A stretch of DNA of 64,000 nucleotides from Aeromonas veronii bv. veronii (GTDB lineage: Bacteria; Pseudomonadota; Gammaproteobacteria; Enterobacterales; Aeromonadaceae). Shown in pieces: positions 53,597 to 64,000 of this stretch. Positions within the stretch are counted from its first letter, which is position 1. Each line of letters begins with the position of its first letter. Position numbers and translations under genes: made by a program. The notes beneath the pieces are model-generated. The model saw only the letters and a program-made list of their open reading frames with translations. It was not told the origin of the DNA and ran no database searches. Where the stretch lies: positions 1 to 64,000 of the forward strand of contig NZ_CDDK01000046.1 in the NCBI RefSeq assembly GCF_000820225.1, given 5' to 3'.

Positions 53597-55741
53597 ATGA
53601 AAAAAGTCATTACCGTGTGCCCCTACTGCGGCACCGGTTGCAAAATCAACCTGCTGGTTGAAAACGACAAGGTGGTGGGGGCCGAAGGCGCCAACGGCCG
53701 GACCAACGAGGGGCAGCTCTGCCTCAAAGGCTATTACGGTTGGGATTTCCTGAACGACACCAACCTGCTGACCCCCCGTCTCAAGAGCCCGATGATCCGC
53801 CGCGAGCGCGGTGGCAAGTTCGAGGCCGTCTCCTGGGACGAAGCGATCGAGTTCGCCAGCAGCCGTCTGGCTGCCATCAAGGCGAAATATGGCCCGGACG
53901 CCATCATGACCACCGGCTCTGCCCGTGGCCCGGGCAATGAAGCCAACTATGTGATGCAGAAATTTGCCCGTGCGGTGATTGGGACGAACAACGTCGACCA
54001 CTGCGCGAGGGTGTGACACGCACCCTCAGTCTCCGGTCTGGAGACAACTGTAGGCAACGGCGCCATGAGCAACGCCATTCCCGAAATTCAAGAGACCAAG
54101 TGCCTGCTGGTGTTTGGTTACAACGCTGCTGACTCTCACCCCATCGTCGCTCGCCATATCCTCAAGGCGAAGGCAAACGGGGCCAAGGTGATTGTGTGTG
54201 ATCCCCGCATGGTGGAGACCGCCCGTATCGCCGATCAGTGGCTGCCGCTCAAAAACGGTTCCAACATGGCGCTGGTTAACGCCTTCGCCAACGTGTTGAT
54301 CAATGAAGGGCTCTACAACAAGGCATTCGTCGCCAACTACACCGAAGGGTTCGAGACCTTCAAGGCGACGGTGGCCAAGTACACCCCGGAATATGTCGAG
54401 GGGATCACTGGCCTCAAAGCCGCAGATATCCGCGCTGCCATTCGCACCTATGCCGAGTCGCCTGCTTCCATGATCCTGTGGGGCATGGGGGTGACCCAGT
54501 ACGGTCAGGCGGTGGACGTGGTCAAGGGGCTGGCGGGTCTGGCGCTGCTGACCGGCAACTTCGGTCGCCGCGGTACCGGTTGCGGGCCGGTGCGCGGTCA
54601 GAACAACGTGCAGGGCACCTGTGACATGGGGATGCTGCCCCACCAGTTCCCGGGTTATCAGTCGGTGGCCGATCCCGAGATCAGCGCCAAGTTCGCCAAG
54701 GCGTGGGGCGTGGCGTCGCTCTCCCAAAAGCCCGGCTATCGCCTGACGGAGCTTGGCCACAAGGTGGAGGAGGGCAAGTGCAAGGCCTTCTATATCTTCG
54801 GTGAAGATCCGGCCCAGACCGAGGCTGACTTGGGTCAGTTCCGCCGCACTCTGGCGGGGATGGAGCTGGTGATCGTGCAGGATATCTTCATGACCCAGAC
54901 CGCCGAGATGGCCGACGTCATTCTGCCCGCCACAAGCTGGGGCGAGCATGAAGGGGTCTACAGCTCGGCGGATCGCGGCTTCCAGCGCTTCTACAAGGCG
55001 GTGACGCCCCCTGAGAACGTGAAACCGGACTGGGCGATCTTCTCGCTGATGGCGACCGCCATGGGTTATCCCATGGAGTACCACAACACCGAAGAGATCT
55101 GGGACGAGATGCGTGCGCTCTGCCCGCTCTACGCCGGGGTCAGTTACGACAAGATGGCCGATCTCAAGAGCGTGCAGTGGCCCTGTCCGACCGAGGAGCA
55201 CCCGGGCACCAGCACCTTGTTCGAGGGGAATGTGTTCACCACCCCGAGCGGCAAGGGTCAGCTGATTGCCTCCGAGTGGCGGCCGCCGCTAGAGCAGCCC
55301 TGTGCCGAGTACCCGCTGGTGCTCTCCACCGTGCGCGAGGTGGGTCACTACTCCTGCCGATCCATGACCGGCAACTGCTCGGCGCTGCAAACCCTGGCCG
55401 ATGAGCCCGGCTATGTGCAGATCCACCCGAGCGATGCCAAAAAGCTCGGGGTGAAGGATCAGGCGCTGGTCTGGATCTCGTCGCGCCGTGGCAAGGTGAT
55501 CACCCGGGCCAACTACAACGACCGGGTCAACGCCGGGGTGGTCTACATGACCTACCAGTGGTGGATCGGGGCCTGCAACGAGCTCACCATCGAGCACGTC
55601 GATCCCGTCTCCCACACGCCGGAGTACAAGTACTGTGCGGTGAAGATCGAGCGCATCGAGGATCAGCCAGCGGCGGAAGTGTACGTCCAGACTGAATACA
55701 GCGCGCTCAAGGCGAAATTGCGCAGCGCAGCCAAAGGCTGA
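53597..55741 (+). CDS. fdhF: Formate dehydrogenase-H, selenoprotein (Sec at residue 140)
   Basis: FdhF oxidises formate to CO2 in the formate hydrogenlyase complex. The gene has an in-frame TGA at 54014-54016, codon 140, the selenocysteine position of E. coli FdhF. The frame continues through HisAlaProSer into GNGAMSNAIPEIQ and the rest of the molybdopterin protein without any shift. Cys8, Cys11, Cys15 and Cys42 (CPYCGTGC, LCLKG) bind the 4Fe-4S cluster; the residue after Sec is the conserved His141. Read through, the product is 714 residues. A SECIS hairpin follows the TGA, and selA, selB and tRNA-Sec are present at 23-27 kb. Standard gene callers will split this gene at the TGA. Confidence 0.97.
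54014..54052 (+). promoter_or_regulatory. UGA-Sec codon and SECIS element in fdhF
   Basis: The TGA is followed 12 bases later by GTCTCC-GGTCT-GGAGAC (54029-54045), a perfect 6-bp stem closed by the GGUCU loop that E. coli SelB recognises in fdhF. An outer CAG/CTG pairing extends it. The distance from UGA fits a bacterial SECIS. Confidence 0.92.
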
Positions 55742-55777
55742 TCGCCCTAAAAAAGAGGTTCTGCACAAATAAGGGAA

Positions 55778-55812
55778 CCCGACTCGGATTTATCGAGTCG
55801 GGCACCCTTTTA
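55778..55812 (+). terminator. Terminator after fdhF
   Basis: CCCGACTCG and CGAGTCGGG form a perfect 9-bp stem with a 7-base loop, followed by CACCCTTTTATT. This ends the hydN-fdhF transcript. Confidence 0.85.
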
Positions 55813-55834
55813 TTACCCAAAGAAAGGGGAGTAA

Positions 55835-56236
55835 ATGATGCAACATGAAATTGGTCGCTTATTCGGACTTTTCTATATTGGCACCTATCTGGCGGCGATA
55901 TTGCTGGGAATAGGTTGCTATATTTGGCGCGACGAGATGATATTTCTGCTCGGCTTCGGTTTTTTCGGCTGTTTTATGGCGGCACGGCTTGCCATGAGCA
56001 GCGTGTTTTCTGCCTTGAGTATTTCCAGTGCCTGGCTGATCGGGTTTATCTCCACCACCTTGATCAACGGCCTGCTGCTGGGGGTGATCACTCTGCTGGT
56101 CTACCTCACGCACCAGAGCGTCACCGCCGAGCTTGCCGACAACGCCAGCTGGCTGCTGATGGCCTTCCAGAGCCTGTCGGCCCTCTTTATCTTCGGTGGC
56201 CTGAAGTGCTGCCACAGCCGGATCATCACCTCGTAA
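55835..56236 (+). CDS. Small membrane protein of unknown function
   Basis: This 133-residue protein has four predicted membrane helices (around residues 10-27, 33-57, 62-90 and 103-124) with few charges and a Cys-Cys pair near the C-terminus (KCCHSR). AAGGGGAG lies upstream of two adjacent ATG codons (55835 and 55838). It is placed between fdhF and fhlA behind the fdhF terminator. No family is recognised. Context suggests, but does not prove, a role around formate or hydrogen metabolism. Confidence 0.72.
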   Translation: MMQHEIGRLFGLFYIGTYLAAILLGIGCYIWRDEMIFLLGFGFFGCFMAARLAMSSVFSALSISSAWLIGFISTTLINGLLLGVITLLVYLTHQSVTAELADNASWLLMAFQSLSALFIFGGLKCCHSRIITS

Positions 56237-56664
56237 ATTGCCGATGGATGGGCAGCAAACGCCATCTTGAAACCCGCAGCCAGTGAAGCAGCCAGCGAAG
56301 AGAAGAGGCAGATCTGACAGTTGACGGCGGCCCACTTTTCGGGCGCCTTAATTGAGATCAAGAACTGATGAAATAACCGGTTAAATATGGCCATCAGATA
56401 TATTAAATCGGATTGTAATGAAATTTGAGCTCATCTATGATGAGTCGCCATTCCAATATATCCCCCGATAACGATGTTACTTTTTGTTGTCGTTCGTTAA
56501 TAACAACTCTGGAATTGCAACATGCGACAATTTTCGTCACCGCTTTTCTTATTGGCAGCCACTTTTACGGGCTGTAGCTATTTATTTTGGTGACGGGAGC
56601 TTGTCGTGATGCGATGGCATGGACAGCCTGACTGGTGACTAAATCGATATAACGTGAGGCCGCA
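56237..56664. other. Spacer upstream of fhlA
   Basis: About 430 bases with an AT-rich middle. It contains one short possible gene (56522-56593, listed separately) and a TTTTCGTCACC sequence resembling the candidate FhlA half-site. No sigma-54 promoter with correct spacing was found, so fhlA is probably driven by an ordinary promoter. Confidence 0.5.
56522..56593 (+). CDS. Possible 23-residue lipoprotein-like peptide
   Basis: A short frame starting ATG encodes a basic N-terminus (MRQFSS), a hydrophobic core (PLFLLAATF) and TGC followed by SYLFW and a stop. The Thr-Gly-Cys resembles a lipobox but lacks the usual Leu/Val at -3. GGAA lies eight bases upstream. It could be a tiny lipoprotein or an upstream peptide before fhlA, or chance. 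Confidence 0.3.
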   Translation: MRQFSSPLFLLAATFTGCSYLFW

Positions 56665-58793
<2,129 letters not shown>

Positions 58794-58797
<4 letters not shown>

Positions 58798-59654
58798 GAG
58801 AGCTACTTGAGCTGGAGGCGCGTGACGAGCTTAGCGAGCAGAGCGAACAGAACGAGCTGGCACGCTGCGCTATCCACCGCGAGGTGGTGCACTACCGCGC
58901 CGATGCGCTGACCTGCGACAGCGAAATGGCGCTCCCCTCCGAGACGCCGGTGGCGCTGGTCTACAACGGCATCGCCCACAGCGTGATGATGTGCTCGGCC
59001 TCCGATCTGGAGGATTTCGCCATCGGCTTCTCGTTATCCGAGGGGATCATCGACAGCCTGCTCGATATCCACGACATCGAGCAGATTGACGGCTGTCAGG
59101 GCATTGAGCTGCATCTCACGTTGGCCAATCGCTGCGTTCATCGCCTCAAAGAGAAGCGGCGCACCATGGCGGGGCGCACCGGTTGCGGCATCTGCGGCAG
59201 CGAGAGTCTGGAGCAGGTGATCCGCACCCAGCCAAGCTTGCCCGACAGTCAGCGTCTGGCGGTAGGGCATATCGATAAGGTGCTAAGCGCGCTGCGCCCG
59301 CTCCAGCTGCTGGGCCAGCGTACCGGCGCTACCCATGCGGCAGTGCATCTGGATGGTGAGGGCAACATTCTCGCCATTCGTGAAGATGTGGGACGCCATA
59401 TTGCGCTGGACAAGCTGGTGGGCCATCTGTGCCGCACGGGTCGCCGTGACGGCGCCATTCTGGTGACCAGCCGCGCCAGCTTCGAGATGGTGCAAAAGTG
59501 CGCCAGCGCCGGGGTGGAGATCTTGCTCGCCATCTCCGCCGCCACCGAACTTGCGGTCGAGCGGGCCGAGCAGACCGGGCTCACCCTGGTGGGCTTTTGC
59601 CGCCCCGGGAGGGCCGAGATCTACAGCGGCTGTCAGCGCATTCTGCTTAAGTGA
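58794..59654 (+). CDS. fdhD: Formate dehydrogenase sulfurtransferase/accessory protein
   Basis: FdhD (286 residues) passes sulfur from IscS to the molybdenum cofactor of formate dehydrogenases. The essential CxxC is in GRTGCGICGSES. Other family segments are MCSASDLEDFAIGFSLSEGII and REDVGRHIALDKLVGHL, and the C-terminal TLVGFCRPGRAEIYSG. It overlaps fhlA by 4 bases, so activator and accessory factor are co-translated. Confidence 0.95.
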
Positions 59655-59703
59655 CAGCAAGAGTGAGAGCCTGCTAAAGGGCTTATAAAAACTGGCAATG
59701 AAA

Positions 59704-59732
59704 AAGGGCGGGGAGTGTGACTCCCCGCCCTT
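59704..59732. terminator. Bidirectional terminator between fdhD and asd
   Basis: A perfect 13-bp stem AAGGGCGGGGAGT / ACTCCCCGCCCTT with a 3-base loop lies between the convergent fdhD and asd genes. It is preceded by AAAA and followed by TTGTTG, so it can serve both strands. Confidence 0.9.
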
Positions 59733-59755
59733 GTTGTATCTGCTGCTGTGGCGGC

Positions 59756-60868
59756 TTAGCGTGCCAGCAGGATACGCAGCATGCGGCGCAGCGGCTCGGC
59801 GGCGCCCCACAGCAGCTGGTCACCCACGGTAAAGGCGGCCAGATACTCAGGGCCCATATTGAGTTTGCGCAGACGACCGACCGGAATGCTGAGGGTGCCG
59901 GTGACGGCCGCCGGAGTCAGCTCGCGGGCGGTGATATCGCGATCGTTGGGGATCACTTTCACCCAGTCGTTGTGGGCAGCCAGCAGCGCTTCGATCTCCG
60001 CCAGCGGCACATCTTTTTTCAGCTTGATGGTGAAGGCCTGGCTGTGGCAGCGCAGGGCGCCGATCCGCACGCACAGACCATCCACCGGAATGACGGCGTT
60101 CTCGATACCCAAAATCTTGTTGGTCTCGGCCTGACCCTTCCACTCTTCACGGCTCTGGCCGTTGTCGAGCTTGGTGTCGATCCAGGGGATAAGGCCACCG
60201 GCCAGCGGCACGCCGAAGTTGTCCACCGGCAGGGTGCCGGAACGTGTCTTCTCGGTGATCTTGCGCTCGATATCGAGGATGGCGGAGGCGGGATCCGCCA
60301 GCTCGACCGCCACTTCATCCCGCAGCATCCCCATCTGGGTAACCAGCTCGCGCATATGGCGGGCACCGCCACCGGAGGCCGCCTGATAGGTCGCCACGCT
60401 CACCCACTCCACCAGATCGGCCTTGAACAGGCCACCGAGGGCCAGCAGCATCAGGCTGACGGTGCAGTTGCCGCCAACGAAGGTCTTGATGCCATCGTTC
60501 AGGGCCTGCTCGATGACATCGCCGTTGACCGGATCCAGAATGATGACGGCATCTTTCTCCATCCGCAGGGAGGAGGCGGCATCAATCCAGTAACCCTGCC
60601 AGCCAGCGGCTTTCAGGCGCGGATAGACATCCTTGGTGTAGTCGCCGCCTTGCGCGGTGATGATGATATCCTGCTTGGCCAGCGCCTCGATATCGAAGGC
60701 GTCCTGCAGAGTACCGGCATCGACGCCGAAGTTGGGTGCGGCCTCACCGGCCTGGGAGGTGGTGAAGAATGTGGGTTGAATATGGGCGAAATCCTGCTCT
60801 TCCTGCATCCGGCTCATCAGAACCGATCCCACCATGCCACGCCAACCGACCAAACCTACTTTTTTCAT
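59756..60868 (-). CDS. asd: Aspartate-semialdehyde dehydrogenase
   Basis: Asd (370 residues) reduces aspartyl phosphate to aspartate semialdehyde in lysine, threonine and methionine synthesis. It has the NADP-binding start [18 protein letters not shown], the catalytic cysteine in [15 protein letters not shown] and the substrate-binding [12 protein letters not shown]. It is of the gammaproteobacterial type and transcribed alone. It marks the return to housekeeping sequence after the formate hydrogenlyase genes. Confidence 0.96.
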   Translation of the reverse strand: MKKVGLVGWRGMVGSVLMSRMQEEQDFAHIQPTFFTTSQAGEAAPNFGVDAGTLQDAFDIEALAKQDIIITAQGGDYTKDVYPRLKAAGWQGYWIDAASSLRMEKDAVIILDPVNGDVIEQALNDGIKTFVGGNCTVSLMLLALGGLFKADLVEWVSVATYQAASGGGARHMRELVTQMGMLRDEVAVELADPASAILDIERKITEKTRSGTLPVDNFGVPLAGGLIPWIDTKLDNGQSREEWKGQAETNKILGIENAVIPVDGLCVRIGALRCHSQAFTIKLKKDVPLAEIEALLAAHNDWVKVIPNDRDITARELTPAAVTGTLSIPVGRLRKLNMGPEYLAAFTVGDQLLWGAAEPLRRMLRILLAR

Positions 60869-61229
60869 AATGTCCTACCCTGGATTGCTGCTAAAGAAAC
60901 TCGCGGTGACACCCGTAACCCCTTGTCTGGCGACGCCTGTTTACAAGCGGTTTACAGGCCATTTAAAAAATATGCGCTGCGAAAAATGCGTCTATCCACA
61001 TTACGGATTGTGGCGGCTTGCGCAAGTCGAATTGCGCAATATTCTGTGCCGTTTGCTGCATTAACCGGCAGCCAGAGCACCGCTAAGGCAGACGGGCAGG
61101 GAGAAGGTCAACATCAGACGAAAAGGCCACCGTTTATGGCGGTGGCCTGTCAATAAAGTGGTTGAGAACGTCCTCTGCTGTTGTCTGAGGGCGTAGTTGG
61201 CGAGTGAAACAGCCCGACAGCTTAGGTGC
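60869..61229. other. Spacer between asd and dadA
   Basis: About 360 bases with the asd promoter region at the left and the dadA terminator at the right. No gene is supported. Confidence 0.55.
61124..61148 (-). terminator. Terminator of dadA
   Basis: AGGCCACCG and CGGTGGCCT form a perfect 9-bp stem around a 7-base loop. Read on the minus strand it is followed by TTTTCG. It lies about 80 bases past the dadA stop. Confidence 0.8.
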
Positions 61230-62495
61230 TTAGCCGTAACGGGCGAGGGTCAGCCCCTCATCGCTGATGGCGGGCTCGCTGCCGTTGATAAGATCGCACA
61301 ACAGCTGACCCGAGCCGGCCGCCATGGTCCAGCCCAGGGTGCCGTGGCCGGTATTGAGCCAGAGACCGGGAATGGGGCTGGGCCCCACCAGCGGGGTGCC
61401 GTCCGGCGTCATGGGGCGCAGGCCGGTCCAAAACTCGGCTTGGCTGATATCGCCCCCCTCGGGGAAAAGATCCCCCACCACCATCGCCAGGGTGTCGTGA
61501 CGTCTGGGGTTGAGAGCGAGGTTGTAGCCCGACAGCTCCGCCATGCCGCCGACCCGGATCCGCTCGTCAAAACGGGTGATGGCCACCTTGTAGGTTTCGT
61601 CCAGCACTGTACTGCGCGGCGCGGCCTCGGCATTGATCATCGGCAGGGTGAGGGAGTAGCCCTTGACCGGATAGACCGGCAGCTCCAGCCCGAGCGGGCG
61701 CAGCAGCGGCCGCAAAAAGCCGGTGGCATAGCTGCCGAGCGCACAGACGATGGCATCGGCGCGATAGCGCTGATCGCTCGCCCGCACCGCCACGGCGCGG
61801 CCGCGGGCTTGCTCAATCTCGTCGATGTCGCAGTTGAAGATGAACTTGACCCCGAGCTTCTCGGCTTCAAGGGCAAGGGCCTTGGTGAAGCGGAAGCAGT
61901 CGCCGGTCTCGTCGCCGGGCAGACGCAAGCCGCCGACGATTTTGCCGCGCACCCGCGCCAGCGCAGGCTCTGCCGCTTCGCAGCCGCTGGCATCCAGCGA
62001 CTGGTAGGGGACGCCATACTCCTCCAGCACCTCGATATCGCGTTGACTGGCATCGAGCTGGGACTGGCTGCGAAACAGCTGCAGGGTGCCGAGCTGGCGC
62101 CCTTCGTAATCGATGCTCAGCTCGTCGCGCAGCAGCTTCATGCAGTCGCGGCTGTATTCGGCCAGACGCACCATGCGCCCCTTGTTGGTGGCATAGGCGG
62201 TCGGGGTGCAGTTGGCGAGCATCTTCAGCATCCAGCGCAGCTGGAAGGGGTCGGCAGTGGGGCGCACGGTGAAGGGGGCATGCTTTTGCAGCATCCATTT
62301 GGCCGCCTTGAGGGGGATGCCGGGAGCTGCCCAAGGGGCCGCATAACCGGGGGATATCTGCCCGGCGTTGGCATGGCTGGTTTCAAGGGCGACGCCACCT
62401 TGTCGCTCCAGCAGGGTCACCTTGTGACCCGCTTTGGCCAGATACCAGGCGCTGGTTACCCCAATTACGCCGCCACCGAGAACCACTATCTCCAT
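61230..62495 (-). CDS. dadA: D-amino acid dehydrogenase, FAD-dependent
   Basis: DadA (421 residues) oxidises D-alanine and other D-amino acids to keto acids and feeds electrons to the respiratory chain. The FAD-binding start is [24 protein letters not shown]. Other family stretches are [22 protein letters not shown] and the C-terminal [16 protein letters not shown] and [17 protein letters not shown]. No alanine racemase gene (dadX) is adjacent. Confidence 0.94.
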   Translation of the reverse strand: MEIVVLGGGVIGVTSAWYLAKAGHKVTLLERQGGVALETSHANAGQISPGYAAPWAAPGIPLKAAKWMLQKHAPFTVRPTADPFQLRWMLKMLANCTPTAYATNKGRMVRLAEYSRDCMKLLRDELSIDYEGRQLGTLQLFRSQSQLDASQRDIEVLEEYGVPYQSLDASGCEAAEPALARVRGKIVGGLRLPGDETGDCFRFTKALALEAEKLGVKFIFNCDIDEIEQARGRAVAVRASDQRYRADAIVCALGSYATGFLRPLLRPLGLELPVYPVKGYSLTLPMINAEAAPRSTVLDETYKVAITRFDERIRVGGMAELSGYNLALNPRRHDTLAMVVGDLFPEGGDISQAEFWTGLRPMTPDGTPLVGPSPIPGLWLNTGHGTLGWTMAAGSGQLLCDLINGSEPAISDEGLTLARYG

Positions 62496-62718
62496 ATCGT
62501 CTTTCCTTAGACTCGTTTTTCTGATGTTTGGTTGATGGAAACCTTGATGTGGCCACCACCATAATCAGCCGCCACAGGATATTCAACCGCTCTGCGCAGG
62601 ATTGGGATCTCCGTCTGCCTGCCAGTCACAGGCTGGTGTTTGGTGCGATGGCACGCCTGATTGCCAGCGTAAATCGCTACGCTGTTGTCAGGGGAGTGTG
62701 TCAGGAGGCATGGTCCGC

Positions 62719-64000
62719 TTACAGCAGCTCAAGATGGATCAGATAGTGCTCCGCCGTCGCCAGAATGGCTTGCTGCTGCGCTGCGGCTTGGCCATCCCAG
62801 TTGGCATAGGGGAGGGCGAGGCGGGGATTGCCGCCCAGTTTGTCCCGATTGCGCCAGAGAAAGTGCCAGTAGAGGCTGTTGAAGGGGCAACTTCCGTCGC
62901 CGTGGCGTGCTTTGACCTGATAGTGGCACCCCTTGCAGTAGTGGCCCATCCGCTCGAGATAGGCGCCGCTGCTGGCGTAGGGCTTGCTGCCCATCAGGCC
63001 GCCGTCGGCAAACTGGCTCATGCCGCGGGTGTTGGGCAGCTCCACCCACTCGATGGCATCCACATAGATACCGAGATACCACTGATCCACCTCATCGGGG
63101 TCGATCCCTGCCAGCAGGGCAAAGTTGCCGGTCACCATCAGCCGCTGGATATGGTGGGCGTAACCGTGCTCAAGAGACTGGCCAATGGCGTGACGCACGC
63201 AGGCCATCCTGGTTTCGCCATTCCAGAAGAAACCCGGCAGCGGCCGTTTGGCCTCGAGAAAATTGCTCTGCTTGTAGTCGGGCATCTTCTCCCAGTAAAG
63301 GGCACGGACAAACTCGCGCCAGCCGAGGATCTGGCGAATAAAGCCCTCCACCTGTGCCAACGTGATGGTGGCCTGATTGGCCTGCCAGTGGGTCTCGGCG
63401 GCGCGGATCACCTCAAGCGGATGAAGCATCTTGCTGTTGAGGGAAAACGACAAACGGCTGTGAAACAGGCTCCACCCCCGCTCGCTCAGGGCATCCTGAT
63501 AGCGGCCAAAATGGGGCAGGCAGTGGGCCAGAAAATGGGCCAGCAGCTCGCGACTCTGGCGCCTTGTGATGGGCCACGGCAGCTTGCTGGCATCCGCCTC
63601 GCCTATGGTACTGACCCCGTGGCGGGTCAGCATGGCGTCAATCTCGCTCACCTCGTTGGCAAAGGTGAGGGGTTCCGGGATTGGCTGGCTCGCCGGCAGC
63701 TTGGCGCGGTTCTCGTCATCAAAATTCCAGCGCCCGCCAAGGGGTTGGCCGCGCTCATCGAGCAGCACTTGGTATTGCTTGCGCAAGGCGCGGTAGAAGA
63801 ACTCCATCCGGCTGTGGGGATAGCGCTGCCAGCCATCACGGGGGGTGAGAAAATGTTCGCTCTCCACCTCGGTGGCTGGGATGGCAAGGCCAGCGGCCCA
63901 GCTTTTCAACTGGCTGGCGAGGCGCCACTCGTCCGGGCTCTGCCAGGCAAAGCTGCTGGCCTGATGTGCTTCGAGCTGAGCCTCCAGCAAGCCGGGCAAA
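62719..64000 (-). CDS. Photolyase/cryptochrome-related FeS protein (5' truncated)
   Basis: The reading frame enters from the right edge, so roughly the first 80 residues are missing. The visible 426 or so residues match the deoxyribodipyrimidine photolyase-related (FeS-BCP/PhrB-type) family: GWQRYPHSRMEFFYR, LGWREFVRALYWEKMPDY, HHIQRLMVTGNFALLAGI and GMSQFADGGLMGSKPYASSGAYL. The cysteines in HYCKGCHYQ and DGSCPFN are 4Fe-4S ligands. Members bind FAD and repair (6-4) photoproducts or act as light sensors. Confidence 0.9.
   Translation of the reverse strand, partial: LPGLLEAQLEAHQASSFAWQSPDEWRLASQLKSWAAGLAIPATEVESEHFLTPRDGWQRYPHSRMEFFYRALRKQYQVLLDERGQPLGGRWNFDDENRAKLPASQPIPEPLTFANEVSEIDAMLTRHGVSTIGEADASKLPWPITRRQSRELLAHFLAHCLPHFGRYQDALSERGWSLFHSRLSFSLNSKMLHPLEVIRAAETHWQANQATITLAQVEGFIRQILGWREFVRALYWEKMPDYKQSNFLEAKRPLPGFFWNGETRMACVRHAIGQSLEHGYAHHIQRLMVTGNFALLAGIDPDEVDQWYLGIYVDAIEWVELPNTRGMSQFADGGLMGSKPYASSGAYLERMGHYCKGCHYQVKARHGDGSCPFNSLYWHFLWRNRDKLGGNPRLALPYANWDGQAAAQQQAILATAEHYLIHLELL

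Noticed and set aside
54014-54016. Apparent premature stop splitting fdhF into two genes
   Set aside because: The TGA is at the known selenocysteine codon with a SECIS hairpin, so it is read-through and not a pseudogene.

Overview
The window looks like a chromosomal segment of an Aeromonas-type facultatively anaerobic gammaproteobacterium. The evidence is high-GC coding sequence, E. coli-like hydrogenase-2 and formate hydrogenlyase gene orders, a selenocysteine system and gammaproteobacterial housekeeping genes (kup, asd, dadA). The genus is an inference from gene content; no 16S gene is present.

Layout. 1-3.1 kb: the end of a polysaccharide locus (O-antigen ligase-like protein cut by the left edge, two GT-B glycosyltransferases). 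3.2-4.2 kb: a diguanylate cyclase on the minus strand. 4.2-5.4 kb: a long non-coding stretch ending in a perfect FNR site. 5.5-11.6 kb: hybOABCDE, the respiratory uptake [NiFe] hydrogenase-2. 11.7-16.6 kb: a five-gene peptide/nickel-family ABC importer. 16.9-26.6 kb, minus strand: selA-selB-hypF-hypC-hypD-hypE-hypA-hypB, mostly with overlapping or nearly touching ends, so selenocysteine machinery and hydrogenase maturation appear to form one operon. 26.9 kb: tRNA-Sec. 27.2-34.7 kb, minus strand: hycBCDEFGHI, the hydrogenase-3 part of formate hydrogenlyase, behind a sigma-54 type promoter.

35.3-47.9 kb is an AT-rich catabolic island: GntR/UTRA regulator, mannose-family PTS (EIIA, EIIC, EIID, EIIB), two paralogous SIS-domain proteins, a GH88 unsaturated glucuronyl hydrolase, an OprD-type porin, KduI, KduD, a YgjV-like membrane protein, KdgK, KDPG aldolase and a secreted alginate_lyase-superfamily polysaccharide lyase. 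Together these predict cleavage of a uronate-containing polysaccharide, PTS uptake of the unsaturated oligosaccharide, release of the unsaturated uronate and its conversion to pyruvate and glyceraldehyde-3-phosphate. The role of the two SIS proteins is not known and is the most novel element here.

48.1-52.3 kb: kup, a GNAT gene between two copies of a palindromic repeat, and an unrecognised 404-aa orphan. 52.9-59.7 kb: the other half of the formate hydrogenlyase system, with a second sigma-54 promoter, hydN, the selenoprotein gene fdhF (in-frame TGA at codon 140 with a clear SECIS hairpin), an unknown small membrane protein, the activator fhlA and fdhD. The selA/selB/tRNA-Sec set serves fdhF, the hyp genes mature both hydrogenases, and the importer may supply nickel. 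59.8-64 kb: asd, dadA and an FeS photolyase-like gene cut by the right edge.
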